Part shown: one piece after another, positions 18,020 through 27,033 of the stretch
How the letters are laid out: each line of letters begins with the position of its first letter
Position numbering within the stretch: the first letter of the stretch is position 1
NCBI GenBank assembly: GCA_964595205.1
Contig: CAZQOQ010000037.1
Coordinates: forward strand, 124,001-188,000
DNA: 64,000 nucleotides
Direction: 5' to 3'
Source of the DNA: JADKIH01 sp964595205
GTDB lineage: Bacteria > Bacteroidota > Bacteroidia > AKYH767-A > 2013-40CM-41-45
Position numbers and translations under genes: made by a program
The notes under the pieces: model-generated
What the model was told of the DNA's origin: nothing
Databases searched by the model: none
Seen by the model: the letters and a program-made list of their open reading frames with translations, nothing else

Positions 18020-19240
18020 TTGAATTCCAGACAAACCAAAATCACCCATTGTCGCATTTGTAATTCATCTGAATTGCATTGCGAGATTTTATTGAAACAA
18101 ATGCCTCTCACTGACGAGTTTGTTAAAAAGGAAGACATTGGAAAAGAGTTTTTAGGTGATATTGAAATTGCGATTTGCGGGAATTGCGGATGCACGCAAA
18201 ACCTGAACAACACCGACATGGACGAGTATTACAATGAATATACATACAGCGTTCAGTCGTCGGGCATGGCCATTCAATTCATGCAAACACTTGCGGGGCG
18301 GGTGAAGGCAAGATATTTTAAGGACAATCCTCGTCCCAGGGTTATTGAAATAGGTTCCGGAACAGGCGAGCAGCTGCTTGAATTTAAAAGACTGGGTTTC
18401 GATGTACTCGGGGTGGAACCATCAAAGAAACTTGTCGATTATGCCAACAGCATCGGCATACCCACGCTGCATGCCTTCTTCGATGAGCATATCAGTGAAA
18501 AATTACCGGCCGGCTTTGATGTAACAGACCTCGTCATCAGCAGCTATACGTTTGATCATATTCCGTTGCCGGTTTCTGTTCTGGAAAAAATTCATTCCAT
18601 ACTCAAACCAAAGGGAATCATGGTTCATGAAGTGCACGATCTCGATCTCATCAAAGAGAGAAATGAATACTGCCTCTTCGAACACGAACATTATACTTAT
18701 CTCAATGAACGGACCATGTCTTATGTATTGGGAAGGAATTCTTTTGAAGTAGATACCTATGACCTGCTCGACAGGAAGGAGAAGAGAGCCAACTCATTGC
18801 TTGTAGCCGCAAGACGTTCCGACGCTGTTAAAAATTATCCTTTAAACGTTTCATACGAGAAAAGTGAAATCGCCACGCTGAACGAAAACATTCGTCAATC
18901 GATCGACAGGATTGAATCTTGGCTAAAGGAAAATTCATCCTCCAAGATCGTTGCATACGGCGCCGGAGGGAGGGGAGTAATGACAATTGCCGCGCTGAAA
19001 GATTATTCAAACATTCAATATATCGTAGATAAGAACCCGAAGGCGAAAAATATTTTTGCGCCCAAATCTCATCTTCCCGTTTATGATATTTCGGAATTGG
19101 GAAGGACTCGTGCCGATTACATTCTCGTATTCAGCTTCGGATACTATAATGAAATCGTCGCCGAGCTTGGTGAGAAATTTAACTACCGGCCCTCGCAATT
19201 TATTTCCATCTTAGAATTACTGGAGAGAAAACATGCCTGA
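18020..19240 (+). CDS. NDP-hexose C-methyltransferase-type SAM methyltransferase
   Basis: 406 residues from a TTG start; no nearer ATG fits. The three-part architecture is that of sugar C-methyltransferases (TylC3/NovU type): an N-terminal zinc site (CRICNSSELHC about 16-26, then CGNCGC about 53-58), a class I SAM domain with VIEIGSGTGEQLLEF (about 107-121) and GVEPSKK, and a C-terminal Rossmann-like domain with AYGAGGRGVM (about 312). In that family the C-terminal part assists methylation of a carbon next to the 4-keto group. Here the likely substrate is the product of RfbG or a derivative. It overlaps the next gene by 8 bp. Confidence 0.85.
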   Translation: MNSRQTKITHCRICNSSELHCEILLKQMPLTDEFVKKEDIGKEFLGDIEIAICGNCGCTQNLNNTDMDEYYNEYTYSVQSSGMAIQFMQTLAGRVKARYFKDNPRPRVIEIGSGTGEQLLEFKRLGFDVLGVEPSKKLVDYANSIGIPTLHAFFDEHISEKLPAGFDVTDLVISSYTFDHIPLPVSVLEKIHSILKPKGIMVHEVHDLDLIKERNEYCLFEHEHYTYLNERTMSYVLGRNSFEVDTYDLLDRKEKRANSLLVAARRSDAVKNYPLNVSYEKSEIATLNENIRQSIDRIESWLKENSSSKIVAYGAGGRGVMTIAALKDYSNIQYIVDKNPKAKNIFAPKSHLPVYDISELGRTRADYILVFSFGYYNEIVAELGEKFNYRPSQFISILELLERKHA

Positions 19241-20150
19241 CATCATCATTCACGGTGCTTCCGGTTTTTTAGGCAAACATTTTTTGAGAAAATTAATCCT
19301 GGAAGATATCCCTGTAATAGTTATTGCACGTGAATCTTCCCGGCTTCCCGTCGCTGAAGGAAACCCACTGGTTAAAATATTCCGTTACCGGCATTCACTT
19401 TCCGAATTATCCACGCAGCACATAGCGGCCAGCGCTTCGGTCTTTTTTGAATTCTCCTGGCATGGTGTATTCGGAAGCGAACGAAACAGCGAGGAGCAGG
19501 AGCTTGTAAACGTTCCATTAATTACTTCTTCTGTAAAATTCGCGAAAGAGTTAAATGCCAGGCATTGGATTGGAATAGGTTCCCAGGCGGAATATGGAAA
19601 CCTGAACAAGAGGATTTCCGAAAGCGATGAGTGCCGGCCTACGACCAATTACGGGAAAGCAAAACTTACATGTTCAGGGATTTCAGCGTCACTATGCAGG
19701 GATGCGGGGATTGATCATTCGTGGTTACGGCTGTTTTCCGTTTATGGTCCCGACGATAACCATGAATGGCTGATCCAGTACCTGATAAAAGAAATGCTGA
19801 ATAACAGGGAGATAAATGTGACGAAAGGTGAACAGCTTTGGGATTATCTTTATATTGATGATATTTCCGAAATGTTCTTTAAGCTGAAAGACGCCGGTGG
19901 AGTTGGCATTGCAAATCTTGGATCGGGAAAAGGCATTCAGGTTAAATATATTGTGGAAAAAATTAAAGAGTTCACTAATTCAGATTCAAAGATTAATTTC
20001 GGGGCCATTCCTTACCGCGACGACCAGGTAATGTTGATGGAAGCCGACATAACCAAGCTTTCAAATCATCTCAACTGGTTTCCGAAAATCAGCATGGAAG
20101 AAGGATTGAAAAAGACCATCGATTTTATTAAGAACGCTCAAAAGTTTTGA
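19233..20150 (+). CDS. NAD(P)-dependent NDP-sugar epimerase/reductase (SDR)
   Basis: 305 residues. HGASGFLGKHFL (7-18) is the dinucleotide loop, GIGSQAEYGN the serine region and YGKAK (about 139-143) the catalytic Tyr-Lys pair; RLFSVYGPDD and YIDD are typical of extended SDRs. In clusters like this, such enzymes reduce the 4-keto group of a CDP-deoxyhexose (abequose, paratose or tyvelose synthase type), and that is the likeliest role, though epimerase activity cannot be excluded. Overlaps with both neighbours (8 bp upstream, 4 bp downstream) indicate translational coupling. Confidence 0.82.
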   Translation: MPDIIIHGASGFLGKHFLRKLILEDIPVIVIARESSRLPVAEGNPLVKIFRYRHSLSELSTQHIAASASVFFEFSWHGVFGSERNSEEQELVNVPLITSSVKFAKELNARHWIGIGSQAEYGNLNKRISESDECRPTTNYGKAKLTCSGISASLCRDAGIDHSWLRLFSVYGPDDNHEWLIQYLIKEMLNNREINVTKGEQLWDYLYIDDISEMFFKLKDAGGVGIANLGSGKGIQVKYIVEKIKEFTNSDSKINFGAIPYRDDQVMLMEADITKLSNHLNWFPKISMEEGLKKTIDFIKNAQKF

Positions 20151-20944
20151 AAAAAGATTTTTTACAGAAGACAAAAAACATACGCAAGGCTGTGTTGCAG
20201 ATGAATCATCGCGCAAACGCTTCGCACAGCGGATCTGCATTGTCGATCGTGGAGTTGCTTACAGTGTTGTACTTTTCATACCTGGACATAGATCCAAAAA
20301 ATCCCAGGGATCCGAAGCGCGACAGATTTATTCTCAGTAAGGGTCATGCCAGCAGTGCTTTGTATGCTACTCTTGCCGAGCGTGGATTTTTCGATAGATC
20401 ACTTCTTGATAAATTCTATGTGGATGGAGGAATCTTACCCGGACACATCGACATGGAGGCTGCTCCGGGATTGGAATGTGCGGCCGGTTCGCTCGGTCAT
20501 GGGTTGTCAATCGGCCTGGGCATGGCCATAGCCGCCAGGTGCCGGAAGCTGAAATCGAAGGTTGTTGTGATGATCAGCGATGGAGAATTGAATGAGGGAA
20601 GCATCTGGGAGCCTTTGTTGCTGGCGCCTCACCTGAAGCTGGAGAACCTCACGGTTATCATCGACTACAATAAGATTCAAAGCTTTGGTATCACCAACGA
20701 GGTGGTTAACCTGGAGCCGCTTCATGATAAAATGAGTGCTTTCAACTGGCATGTGATCGAAACCGATGGGCATGATATGGATGCAATTGAGAGTGCGCTG
20801 CGGGAAAAGAATATAAAGCCAAAATTAATCATCGCCCATACCGTAAAAGGCAAGGGCGTCAGTTATATGGAGAATAAACTGGAATGGCATTACCGTTCTC
20901 CGAATAAAGAATTGCTGGCGACTGCAAATAACGAATTGGAATAG
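20147..20944 (+). CDS. Split transketolase, N-terminal (thiamine-diphosphate binding) subunit
   Basis: 265 residues from a TTG that overlaps the stop of the previous gene. It has SKGHASSALYATLAERGFF, CAAGSLGHGLSIGLGMAIA and the cofactor motif SDGELNEGSIWE...DYNK (about 143-180); the usual first Gly of GDG is Ser here. Heterodimeric transketolases are encoded as two adjacent genes and transfer two-carbon ketol units. Finding this pair inside a CDP-sugar cluster rather than with pentose-phosphate genes suggests a role in making a branched or unusual sugar, which is inference. Confidence 0.88.
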   Translation: MKKDFLQKTKNIRKAVLQMNHRANASHSGSALSIVELLTVLYFSYLDIDPKNPRDPKRDRFILSKGHASSALYATLAERGFFDRSLLDKFYVDGGILPGHIDMEAAPGLECAAGSLGHGLSIGLGMAIAARCRKLKSKVVVMISDGELNEGSIWEPLLLAPHLKLENLTVIIDYNKIQSFGITNEVVNLEPLHDKMSAFNWHVIETDGHDMDAIESALREKNIKPKLIIAHTVKGKGVSYMENKLEWHYRSPNKELLATANNELE

Positions 20945-20968
20945 ATTTATTTTGAAGTAAAAGAATAG

Positions 20969-21018
20969 CCCCGATCTTTAGATCGGGGTAAAGAAAATCA
21001 AGTACTGCGGCTTTAGCC
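20969..21018. repeat. Twin small hairpins with TTTA loops (REP-like)
   Basis: CCCCGATC-TTTA-GATCGGGG (20969-20988) and GGC-TTTA-GCC (21009-21018) lie 20 bp apart in the gap between the two transketolase subunit genes. Both have the same TTTA loop. No T-run follows, so neither looks like a terminator. The paired design resembles REP-type dispersed elements. Confidence 0.55.
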
Positions 21019-21045
21019 AAAATTAGAGTAAATAGTGTTTTATTC

Positions 21046-21960
21046 ATGAGAAAAACTTTCATAAATACACTTGTAGAATTAGCCAGGAAGGATGACAGGA
21101 TTTTCCTGATCACACCCGACATTGGTTATTCCGTTCTCGAGGTTTTTATGAATGAATTCCCGGAGCGTTTTTTGAATGTGGGCGTAGCCGAACAAAATGC
21201 AGTGGGCATAGCTGCCGGCATGGCTTTGAATGGAATGATTCCTTACGTTTATACGATCAATCCATTCGTGTGCATGAGGCCATTTGAACAAATAAGAGTC
21301 GATGTCGCCTACATGAATACGAATGTTCGCATCGTGGGAGTGGGTGCAGGATTTTCTTATGGAAGCGCGGGGGCAACTCATCACAGCATAGAAGACATTG
21401 CAATCATGCGTGCCTTGCCTAATATGACAGTCGTGTGTCCGGGCGATCCATGGGAAGTGAACGAAGCCATCAAAGCATCCGTGGATTATGAGGGTCCGAT
21501 GTTTTTTCGTTTGGGAAAACAAGGAGAACCCGTGATCAACAATCCTAAGTCGAAATTCAAAATCGGAAAAGCAACGACGGTAAAGAGCGGAAAGGATCTT
21601 CATATTATAACGACGAGTAACACTCTTGAAATCGGAAATCAGGTATGTGAACTTTTGAAATCAAAGAAAAAAAACGCGAGCCTCGTAAGCATGCATACGA
21701 TGAAGCCTTTCGACGTCAGAATGATTCAGTCGCTGCTAAAAACAAAAAAGCCGATATTTACGATCGAGGAACACAACATCATCGGCGGGTTGGGAAGCGC
21801 CGTATCGGAGGTAATAGCGGAGAGCGGTTTTAATCCCCGGTTCAAAAGGTTTGGTGTGAATGATCAGTTTTCTCATTATGTGGGTGGACATGATTATATA
21901 AGGGGGAAGTTTGGGATAACGAGAGAAAAGATAGCAAGGCAAATTCTGAAAATGATCTAA
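21046..21960 (+). CDS. Split transketolase, C-terminal subunit
   Basis: 304 residues, the partner of the gene at 20147. It holds the pyrimidine-binding domain with the activating glutamate in LNVGVAEQNAVGIAAGMAL (about residue 49), CMRPFEQIRVDVAY, and the C-terminal transketolase domain (LHIITTSNTLEIGNQV, TIEEHNIIGGLGSAVSEV). The two subunits should assemble into a heterotetramer with the active site between them. The gene lies 101 bp after the first subunit, separated by the hairpin pair. Confidence 0.9.
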   Translation: MRKTFINTLVELARKDDRIFLITPDIGYSVLEVFMNEFPERFLNVGVAEQNAVGIAAGMALNGMIPYVYTINPFVCMRPFEQIRVDVAYMNTNVRIVGVGAGFSYGSAGATHHSIEDIAIMRALPNMTVVCPGDPWEVNEAIKASVDYEGPMFFRLGKQGEPVINNPKSKFKIGKATTVKSGKDLHIITTSNTLEIGNQVCELLKSKKKNASLVSMHTMKPFDVRMIQSLLKTKKPIFTIEEHNIIGGLGSAVSEVIAESGFNPRFKRFGVNDQFSHYVGGHDYIRGKFGITREKIARQILKMI

Positions 21961-21974
21961 AAAATTTATAATAG

Positions 21975-22733
21975 ATGGCGAAAAAGAAAATTGAAATTAA
22001 AAGAAATGTTTCCCAGGAAGAAAAATCACGCGGAAAAAACTTTTTAGACTTATTTAAAAATACGCCCATACCTGATGAAGAAATTCAACTGAACCTGGGT
22101 TTGTATATTAATCGCCAGAGTTTATCCCGTATTATTTTCATGCATGATTTGTATAAGCGGATAATTAATACAACCGGTGTCGTGATGGAATTTGGATGCA
22201 GGTGGGGGCAGAATCTTGCATTATTTCAGTCGTTCAGAGGGATGTATGAACCTTACAATTATAATCGTAAGATAATTGGTTTCGACTCATTTGAAGGATT
22301 TAAATCACTTCATAAAAAGGATGGAGATCATAAAATATTATATGAGGGGGCATATTCTGTTACTAATAATTATACTGATCATCTGGAAAAAGTCTTGACT
22401 CATCATGAAACAGAGAGTCCAATCAGTCATATTAAGAAGTTTGAAGTTATTAAAGGTGATGCAACAAAAACATTAGAAAAATATTTAAAGGATCACCCGG
22501 AAACCATGATTGCTTTAGCTTATTTTGATTTTGATATTTATGCTCCTACAAAAAGATGTCTTGAATTAATCAGGGGGCATATTACAAAGGGTACAGTGTT
22601 AGGATTTGATGAATTAAATTGGCCTTATTATCCAGGTGAAACACTTGCATTAAAAGAAGTTTTTGGATTGGATAAATTCAGAATTGAGCGTTCGCCACTA
22701 TGTCCTACGCCATCTTTCCTGGTTATTGAATAA
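21975..22733 (+). CDS. TylF/MycF-like SAM O-methyltransferase
   Basis: 252 residues. The SAM motif VVMEFGCRWGQNLALF (about 69-84) and IIGFDSFEGF, then ALAYFDFDIYAPTKRCLELI (about 180-199) and GFDELNWP match the macrocin O-methyltransferase (TylF/MycF) group, where these aspartates bind the metal needed for sugar O-methylation. The likely substrate is a hydroxyl on a sugar of the surface polysaccharide. The gene marks a switch to visibly AT-richer sequence that continues to about 25114. Confidence 0.75.
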   Translation: MAKKKIEIKRNVSQEEKSRGKNFLDLFKNTPIPDEEIQLNLGLYINRQSLSRIIFMHDLYKRIINTTGVVMEFGCRWGQNLALFQSFRGMYEPYNYNRKIIGFDSFEGFKSLHKKDGDHKILYEGAYSVTNNYTDHLEKVLTHHETESPISHIKKFEVIKGDATKTLEKYLKDHPETMIALAYFDFDIYAPTKRCLELIRGHITKGTVLGFDELNWPYYPGETLALKEVFGLDKFRIERSPLCPTPSFLVIE

Positions 22734-22738
22734 TCAAA

Positions 22739-23830
22739 ATGGATCGAAAGTTACTTACGGTAACAATTCCTACCTGGAACAGACAGGTTTTATTGGAGGA
22801 ATTATTATCAATTTTAATTCATGAAATAACTGAATTTTCACTTCAGGAGAAAGTTGAGATCCTGATTTCGGATAATGGATCAACAGACGAAACAAGAAAA
22901 GTTGTTAAAAATTTAGCCGATCAATTCAGTTATATTAATTATTCGAATAACGGAATTAATAAAGGAGCCCGATTTAATGTTCTACATTGCATGGCAAATG
23001 CTTCGGGAAAATTTCTGATTCTATTGGGAGACGATGATCGTCCGAATAAAGGCGCTTTATTTCGTATTATTAACTTTTTAGAGAAGCATTCAGATACCGG
23101 ATCATTAATTGATAGTAATAATATCAAACAGAATCCGTTTGGCGACTCCAGAATTTCACTAACTCAATTATTGGAAAATTTTTACTATTATATAGGTAAT
23201 GCAGGATTATTCATTTTAAAATCAGATAACGTAAAGTCAATTCTTACAAATAGGAAATATGAATCATTAAGTCCGACCTGGCCACAAACGCAGGTTATTA
23301 TTCTGTCTTCTGAGAAATTTAAAAATGATTCTATTTATATTCAGAATTTAAAAGTTTTAACGGAAGGGCATCATGAACTGGTAATGATTTATACTTCTTA
23401 TTACTTATGGAGAACAACCTATATTGATTTTCTTTTTGCCATCGAAGAAATCAAAAGTGAAATCAAAGTTGAGACATATTTATCTGCAAAGAAATATTTC
23501 AGAAAAAATATAAACCAATTGTTTTTTAACATTCTTCAGTGTGGTGTATTTCTGGATACTCAGAAGATAAGGTATAAAACTGGTAAGGAAATCTTTTTAA
23601 ATCTGAATTTGGTTAGCTTGAAAGAAAAATCTTTTTTAATACCTGCAGCTATAATTTTGTTTCTTCCGGCTTTTTTCTCCCGTCCATTGTCAAATACTTT
23701 TATCTTTCTAATCAGAGGGAAAGCAGGATTGTCAAAGAAAAATAGGTTCGTAGAAAAGGAGCAATTGAAAAGAAAGAAAAAGACCGGTAGTCAAAATGTC
23801 ATAAGGGAGTTTGATTTTACGAATGTTTAA
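22739..23830 (+). CDS. Glycosyltransferase, family 2
   Basis: 363 residues starting 5 bp after the methyltransferase. GT-A fold signature: TVTIPTWNRQVLLEELL (7-23), EILISDNGSTDETRKVV, GINKGARFN and the metal site GDDDRP (about 97-102). A hydrophobic segment near residues 297-320 suggests membrane association. The sequence style resembles abequosyltransferase-like (RfbV) enzymes, which would fit the upstream CDP-sugar genes, but the donor and acceptor cannot be read from sequence. Confidence 0.85.
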   Translation: MDRKLLTVTIPTWNRQVLLEELLSILIHEITEFSLQEKVEILISDNGSTDETRKVVKNLADQFSYINYSNNGINKGARFNVLHCMANASGKFLILLGDDDRPNKGALFRIINFLEKHSDTGSLIDSNNIKQNPFGDSRISLTQLLENFYYYIGNAGLFILKSDNVKSILTNRKYESLSPTWPQTQVIILSSEKFKNDSIYIQNLKVLTEGHHELVMIYTSYYLWRTTYIDFLFAIEEIKSEIKVETYLSAKKYFRKNINQLFFNILQCGVFLDTQKIRYKTGKEIFLNLNLVSLKEKSFLIPAAIILFLPAFFSRPLSNTFIFLIRGKAGLSKKNRFVEKEQLKRKKKTGSQNVIREFDFTNV

Positions 23831-23863
23831 GTGAAAATTATTTTTTTTATTAGTATTAAATAT

Positions 23864-23871
23864 TAAATTTG
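23864..23871 (+). promoter_or_regulatory. Candidate -7 box for the Kelch protein gene
   Basis: TAAATTTG fits TAnnTTTG exactly and lies 19 bp before the ATG at 23891. I see no TTTG at the expected -33 position, so the call is tentative. Confidence 0.35.
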
Positions 23872-23890
23872 TTTAACTAAAATATATCTT

Positions 23891-25114
23891 ATGAAAAAAA
23901 TTATAGGTTTAATATTAATAACAATTTTTGAATTTTTGAATGTTGCTCAAGCTTCTTATATGTGGGAGAAAAAAGCAAATTTTGGGGGCGGTCCCCGTGA
24001 TGCAGCTTTTGGTTTTTCAGTTGGAAATTATGGTTATGCAGGATGCGGAAGGACTACAAATGGGTTTTCTAATGATCTTTGGCAATACGATCCTTCATCA
24101 AATACATGGTCTCAGAAAATGAATTATCCCGGTAATGGTAGATTTGGAATAATATCATTTGCGATTGGAAACTTCGGTTATGCTGGAACTGGTTGGACAG
24201 CTTCATCTGCGGGAACGAGTGATTTTTATGAATATAATCCAAATTCAAACTCCTGGACAGCTAAAAATAATTTTCCTGGATCACCATTGTATACTGCGGT
24301 TTCATTTGTGATTGGCGATAAAGCGTATGTTGGTTTGGGTTGTTGTGCAAATCGTGATGAGTTTTATGAATATAATCCCGGCACAGATATGTGGACTCAA
24401 ATAACTTCTTTTCCTGATGCAAGAGTGGGTGCATTTGCTTTTTCAATAAATGGAAAAGGGTATGTTGGTTGTGGTTATGGGAGCGGCAACGTCAGCTATA
24501 ATGATATGTATGAGTATGATCCGGTAAATGATAATTGGACATTAAAAAGCAGCCTTCCTGGATTAGCACGTAGGGCTCCAGTGGGATTTGCAATTGGGAA
24601 TTATGGATTTGTTGGAATGGGGTATAACGACACAACTTACATGACAGATTTTTATCGGTATGAGCCTTCCATTAATACCTGGTCAATAATCGCCAGTATA
24701 GGAGGCATACCAAGATATTGGGGATTCGCTTTTGCGATCGATCACTATGGATATTCAGGTGGTGGTTCTTATTTTAATATTTCGACTCCCCTCAAAGTTG
24801 ATGACTTCTGGAGATTCAGTGAATGTGACGGAGAACCCATTGGAATTATTGCTGTTCCAGGAACAAGAGACAATTATTTTATGAATGTAATAGCTTCAGG
24901 AAATCAGGAATTGCATTTAACATATGATATCGGTCAGGAGAGGAATGTTGTATTCCAACTATATAATAGTTTAGGCCAGATAGTATTAAATACAGAACTT
25001 TCCTCAAATTCTTTTGATCGGATTGTCAATCATAATCTTAGTCCGGGTGTATATATTTATACTGTCTCAGCGCCAAGTAAGGTATTGGTCAAGGGGAAGG
25101 TTATGATAAATTGA
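23891..25114 (+). CDS. Secreted Kelch-repeat protein with T9SS tail
   Basis: 407 residues. Signal peptide about 1-21 (MKKIIGLILITIFEFLNVAQA). Six Kelch-type repeats follow, each with a GYxGxG turn and a YDPxxNxW strand (QYDPSSNTW, EYNPNSNSW, EYNPGTDMW, EYDPVNDNW, RYEPSINTW), forming a six-bladed beta-propeller. The C terminus (about 330-407), ending NHNLSPGVYIYTVSA...KGKVMIN, is a type A T9SS sorting domain without the usual YPNP start. The product should be secreted or surface-attached. Kelch propellers mostly bind proteins or glycans; no catalytic residues are apparent. Confidence 0.85.
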   Translation: MKKIIGLILITIFEFLNVAQASYMWEKKANFGGGPRDAAFGFSVGNYGYAGCGRTTNGFSNDLWQYDPSSNTWSQKMNYPGNGRFGIISFAIGNFGYAGTGWTASSAGTSDFYEYNPNSNSWTAKNNFPGSPLYTAVSFVIGDKAYVGLGCCANRDEFYEYNPGTDMWTQITSFPDARVGAFAFSINGKGYVGCGYGSGNVSYNDMYEYDPVNDNWTLKSSLPGLARRAPVGFAIGNYGFVGMGYNDTTYMTDFYRYEPSINTWSIIASIGGIPRYWGFAFAIDHYGYSGGGSYFNISTPLKVDDFWRFSECDGEPIGIIAVPGTRDNYFMNVIASGNQELHLTYDIGQERNVVFQLYNSLGQIVLNTELSSNSFDRIVNHNLSPGVYIYTVSAPSKVLVKGKVMIN

Positions 25115-25191
25115 TTCTGCAAAAGTTTTCTGTTTAAAAAGTTCCATTTCTTAAAATATTTTTCAATATTTAAAGTTCTAGCATTCAAATA

Positions 25192-25884
25192 ATGCGCAGA
25201 ACCCTCACCTTACTCTTCCTGTTTAGTGTCGCCATGGGCTTCATGGAATCTGCCATAGTCATATACCTGCGCGAACTTTATTATCCTGGCGGTTTTAAAT
25301 TTCCTCTTACCGTAATCCCGGCGAAAATTGCAATCGTCGAAGTTTGTCGCGAAGCTGCTACCATTGTAATGCTGATCATTATTGGAATCCTTGCCGGCAG
25401 GAATAGAATCGAACGTTTTAGTTTTTTCCTTTTCTCGTTTGCAGTCTGGGATATTTTTTACTATGTATTCTTAAAAGTATTCCTCGGCTGGCCCGAATCT
25501 TTCTTCACACCCGACATCTTATTTCTAATCCCTGTTCCCTGGATTGGCCCTGTCATCGCTCCATGTATACTTTCTCTCACAATGATTGCGCTTGCCCTGG
25601 TTGTAGCGCATTATAGCAGAACCGGTGAACAGGTCAGGATAAGCAGGCGCGAATGGTCAATTTTACTCACAGGCACGCTCGTCGTTATTACTTCCTTTAT
25701 CTGGGACTTTATCAACTTTCCCTCGGCCAGTGGTTCGTCATTCAAGGCAGCAGGGGGTGAACAGCTCTTCGGCGATTTCGTGAACTATATCCCGCAGTCG
25801 TTTAACTGGTTTCTATTCATAATCGGGGAGTTGATATTGATTGCAGGAATATATTTACTGGTACCGAAAACCAAAAGCAGTTGA
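25192..25884 (+). CDS. Conserved polytopic membrane protein of unknown function
   Basis: 230 residues with about six hydrophobic helices (near 5-28, 43-68, 76-98, 112-137, 153-172, 203-223). Charged or polar loops include LRELYYPGGFKFPL between helices one and two and WDFINFPSASGSSF between five and six. I do not recognise a named family and see no motif that assigns an activity. Base composition returns to that of the main genome here. The next gene is convergent, 105 bp away. Confidence 0.7.
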   Translation: MRRTLTLLFLFSVAMGFMESAIVIYLRELYYPGGFKFPLTVIPAKIAIVEVCREAATIVMLIIIGILAGRNRIERFSFFLFSFAVWDIFYYVFLKVFLGWPESFFTPDILFLIPVPWIGPVIAPCILSLTMIALALVVAHYSRTGEQVRISRREWSILLTGTLVVITSFIWDFINFPSASGSSFKAAGGEQLFGDFVNYIPQSFNWFLFIIGELILIAGIYLLVPKTKSS

Positions 25885-25989
25885 TTAACTGAGTTTCCTT
25901 TATTTGACGTTAAAAAAATTATAATTTTTATTCATGCATCCGTTTCAATCAGATCCGTGACTTCGTATGCGCGAATTATTTCGATACGA

Positions 25990-27021
25990 TCAGAATACCT
26001 TCGTCAGCTTTTTCTTGGCATTATCGATACTCGCATTCAGCTCGAAGCCAAGTATAAGTATCAGTGAATTAAAATAGATCCAAAGCATAATTACAATCAA
26101 TGTTCCGATGGAACCATAGATCTTATTGTACTGCCCGAAATGATTCACGAAGTATGCAAATCCAAACGACATTATGATAGCCGATACCGTAGCAAGGGTC
26201 GATCCGGCAGATACGAAACGCCAGCGTTTTTTCTGTGACGGAGCATAGTAGTAAACAAAAGAGATGGCAATGAAAAACAATGCAAGCACTACAATCCATT
26301 TTCCTGCCAGCAATAACATGATCTGTGTCTTTGTCTTCAGGATACTGTGTTTGACAAGATACTTCGTGGCCCATTCACTCGATATGATCAATGTAGTCGC
26401 CACCAAAACCAGCGTACATAAAATCAAAGTCAGTATCAACGCAACTTCCCTTTGTTTCCATGCAGAGCGTGTCTCCGCAATGTGATATGAGCTGTTAAAT
26501 CCCCTCATCATCGTCATGAATCCATTCGTCGTAAAATACAATGCTGCTATAAAACCGAATGAAAGCAATCCCCCGCGCGGAATCTTAATAATGTCTTCGA
26601 TGGTCGACTTCACACTGCTGAATGCATTGGAAGGAAGCATGCCCTGGATAAGATCCAGCAGCTGCTCCTGGAAATTATTGATCGGCAGATAGGGGATAAG
26701 CGAAAAAATAAATATCGTCGCAGGGAATATCGCCAGGAAGAAACTGAATGCAAGAGACTGCGCCCTCGTTACAATTCCTCCACGCTGTATGCCCGTAAAG
26801 AAAAAATCAGCCACATAATAAACCGGCATGTTGTCGAAACCGGGAAGGGCAATTTTTTTTGTATAGGCAATAAACGACTGAACAGGCGACGAGAGAATTA
26901 TTTTTCTGGCCGCCTTAATCGATGCACGTTTTATCCTTTTTTTTGTCAATGTATCTTCCCAGTCGCCTGTTATTTGTTTCCTGGTCCTGCTTAGTTTCTC
27001 TCTGATCTGTACATTCTTCAC
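25990..27021 (-). CDS. YihY/BrkB-family inner-membrane protein
   Basis: 343 residues. Six membrane helices lie between about residues 65 and 325. Diagnostic phrases are GGIVTRAQSLAFSFFLAIFP, LLSFGFIAALYFTTNGFMTM and the C-terminal YGSIGTLIVIMLWIYFNSLI. These proteins were once annotated as ribonuclease BN, which is incorrect; their function remains unclear. The gene follows nadC by 12 bp on the same strand. Confidence 0.92.
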   Translation of the reverse strand: MKNVQIREKLSRTRKQITGDWEDTLTKKRIKRASIKAARKIILSSPVQSFIAYTKKIALPGFDNMPVYYVADFFFTGIQRGGIVTRAQSLAFSFFLAIFPATIFIFSLIPYLPINNFQEQLLDLIQGMLPSNAFSSVKSTIEDIIKIPRGGLLSFGFIAALYFTTNGFMTMMRGFNSSYHIAETRSAWKQREVALILTLILCTLVLVATTLIISSEWATKYLVKHSILKTKTQIMLLLAGKWIVVLALFFIAISFVYYYAPSQKKRWRFVSAGSTLATVSAIIMSFGFAYFVNHFGQYNKIYGSIGTLIVIMLWIYFNSLILILGFELNASIDNAKKKLTKVF

Positions 27022-27033
27022 TGCAATCCCGCA

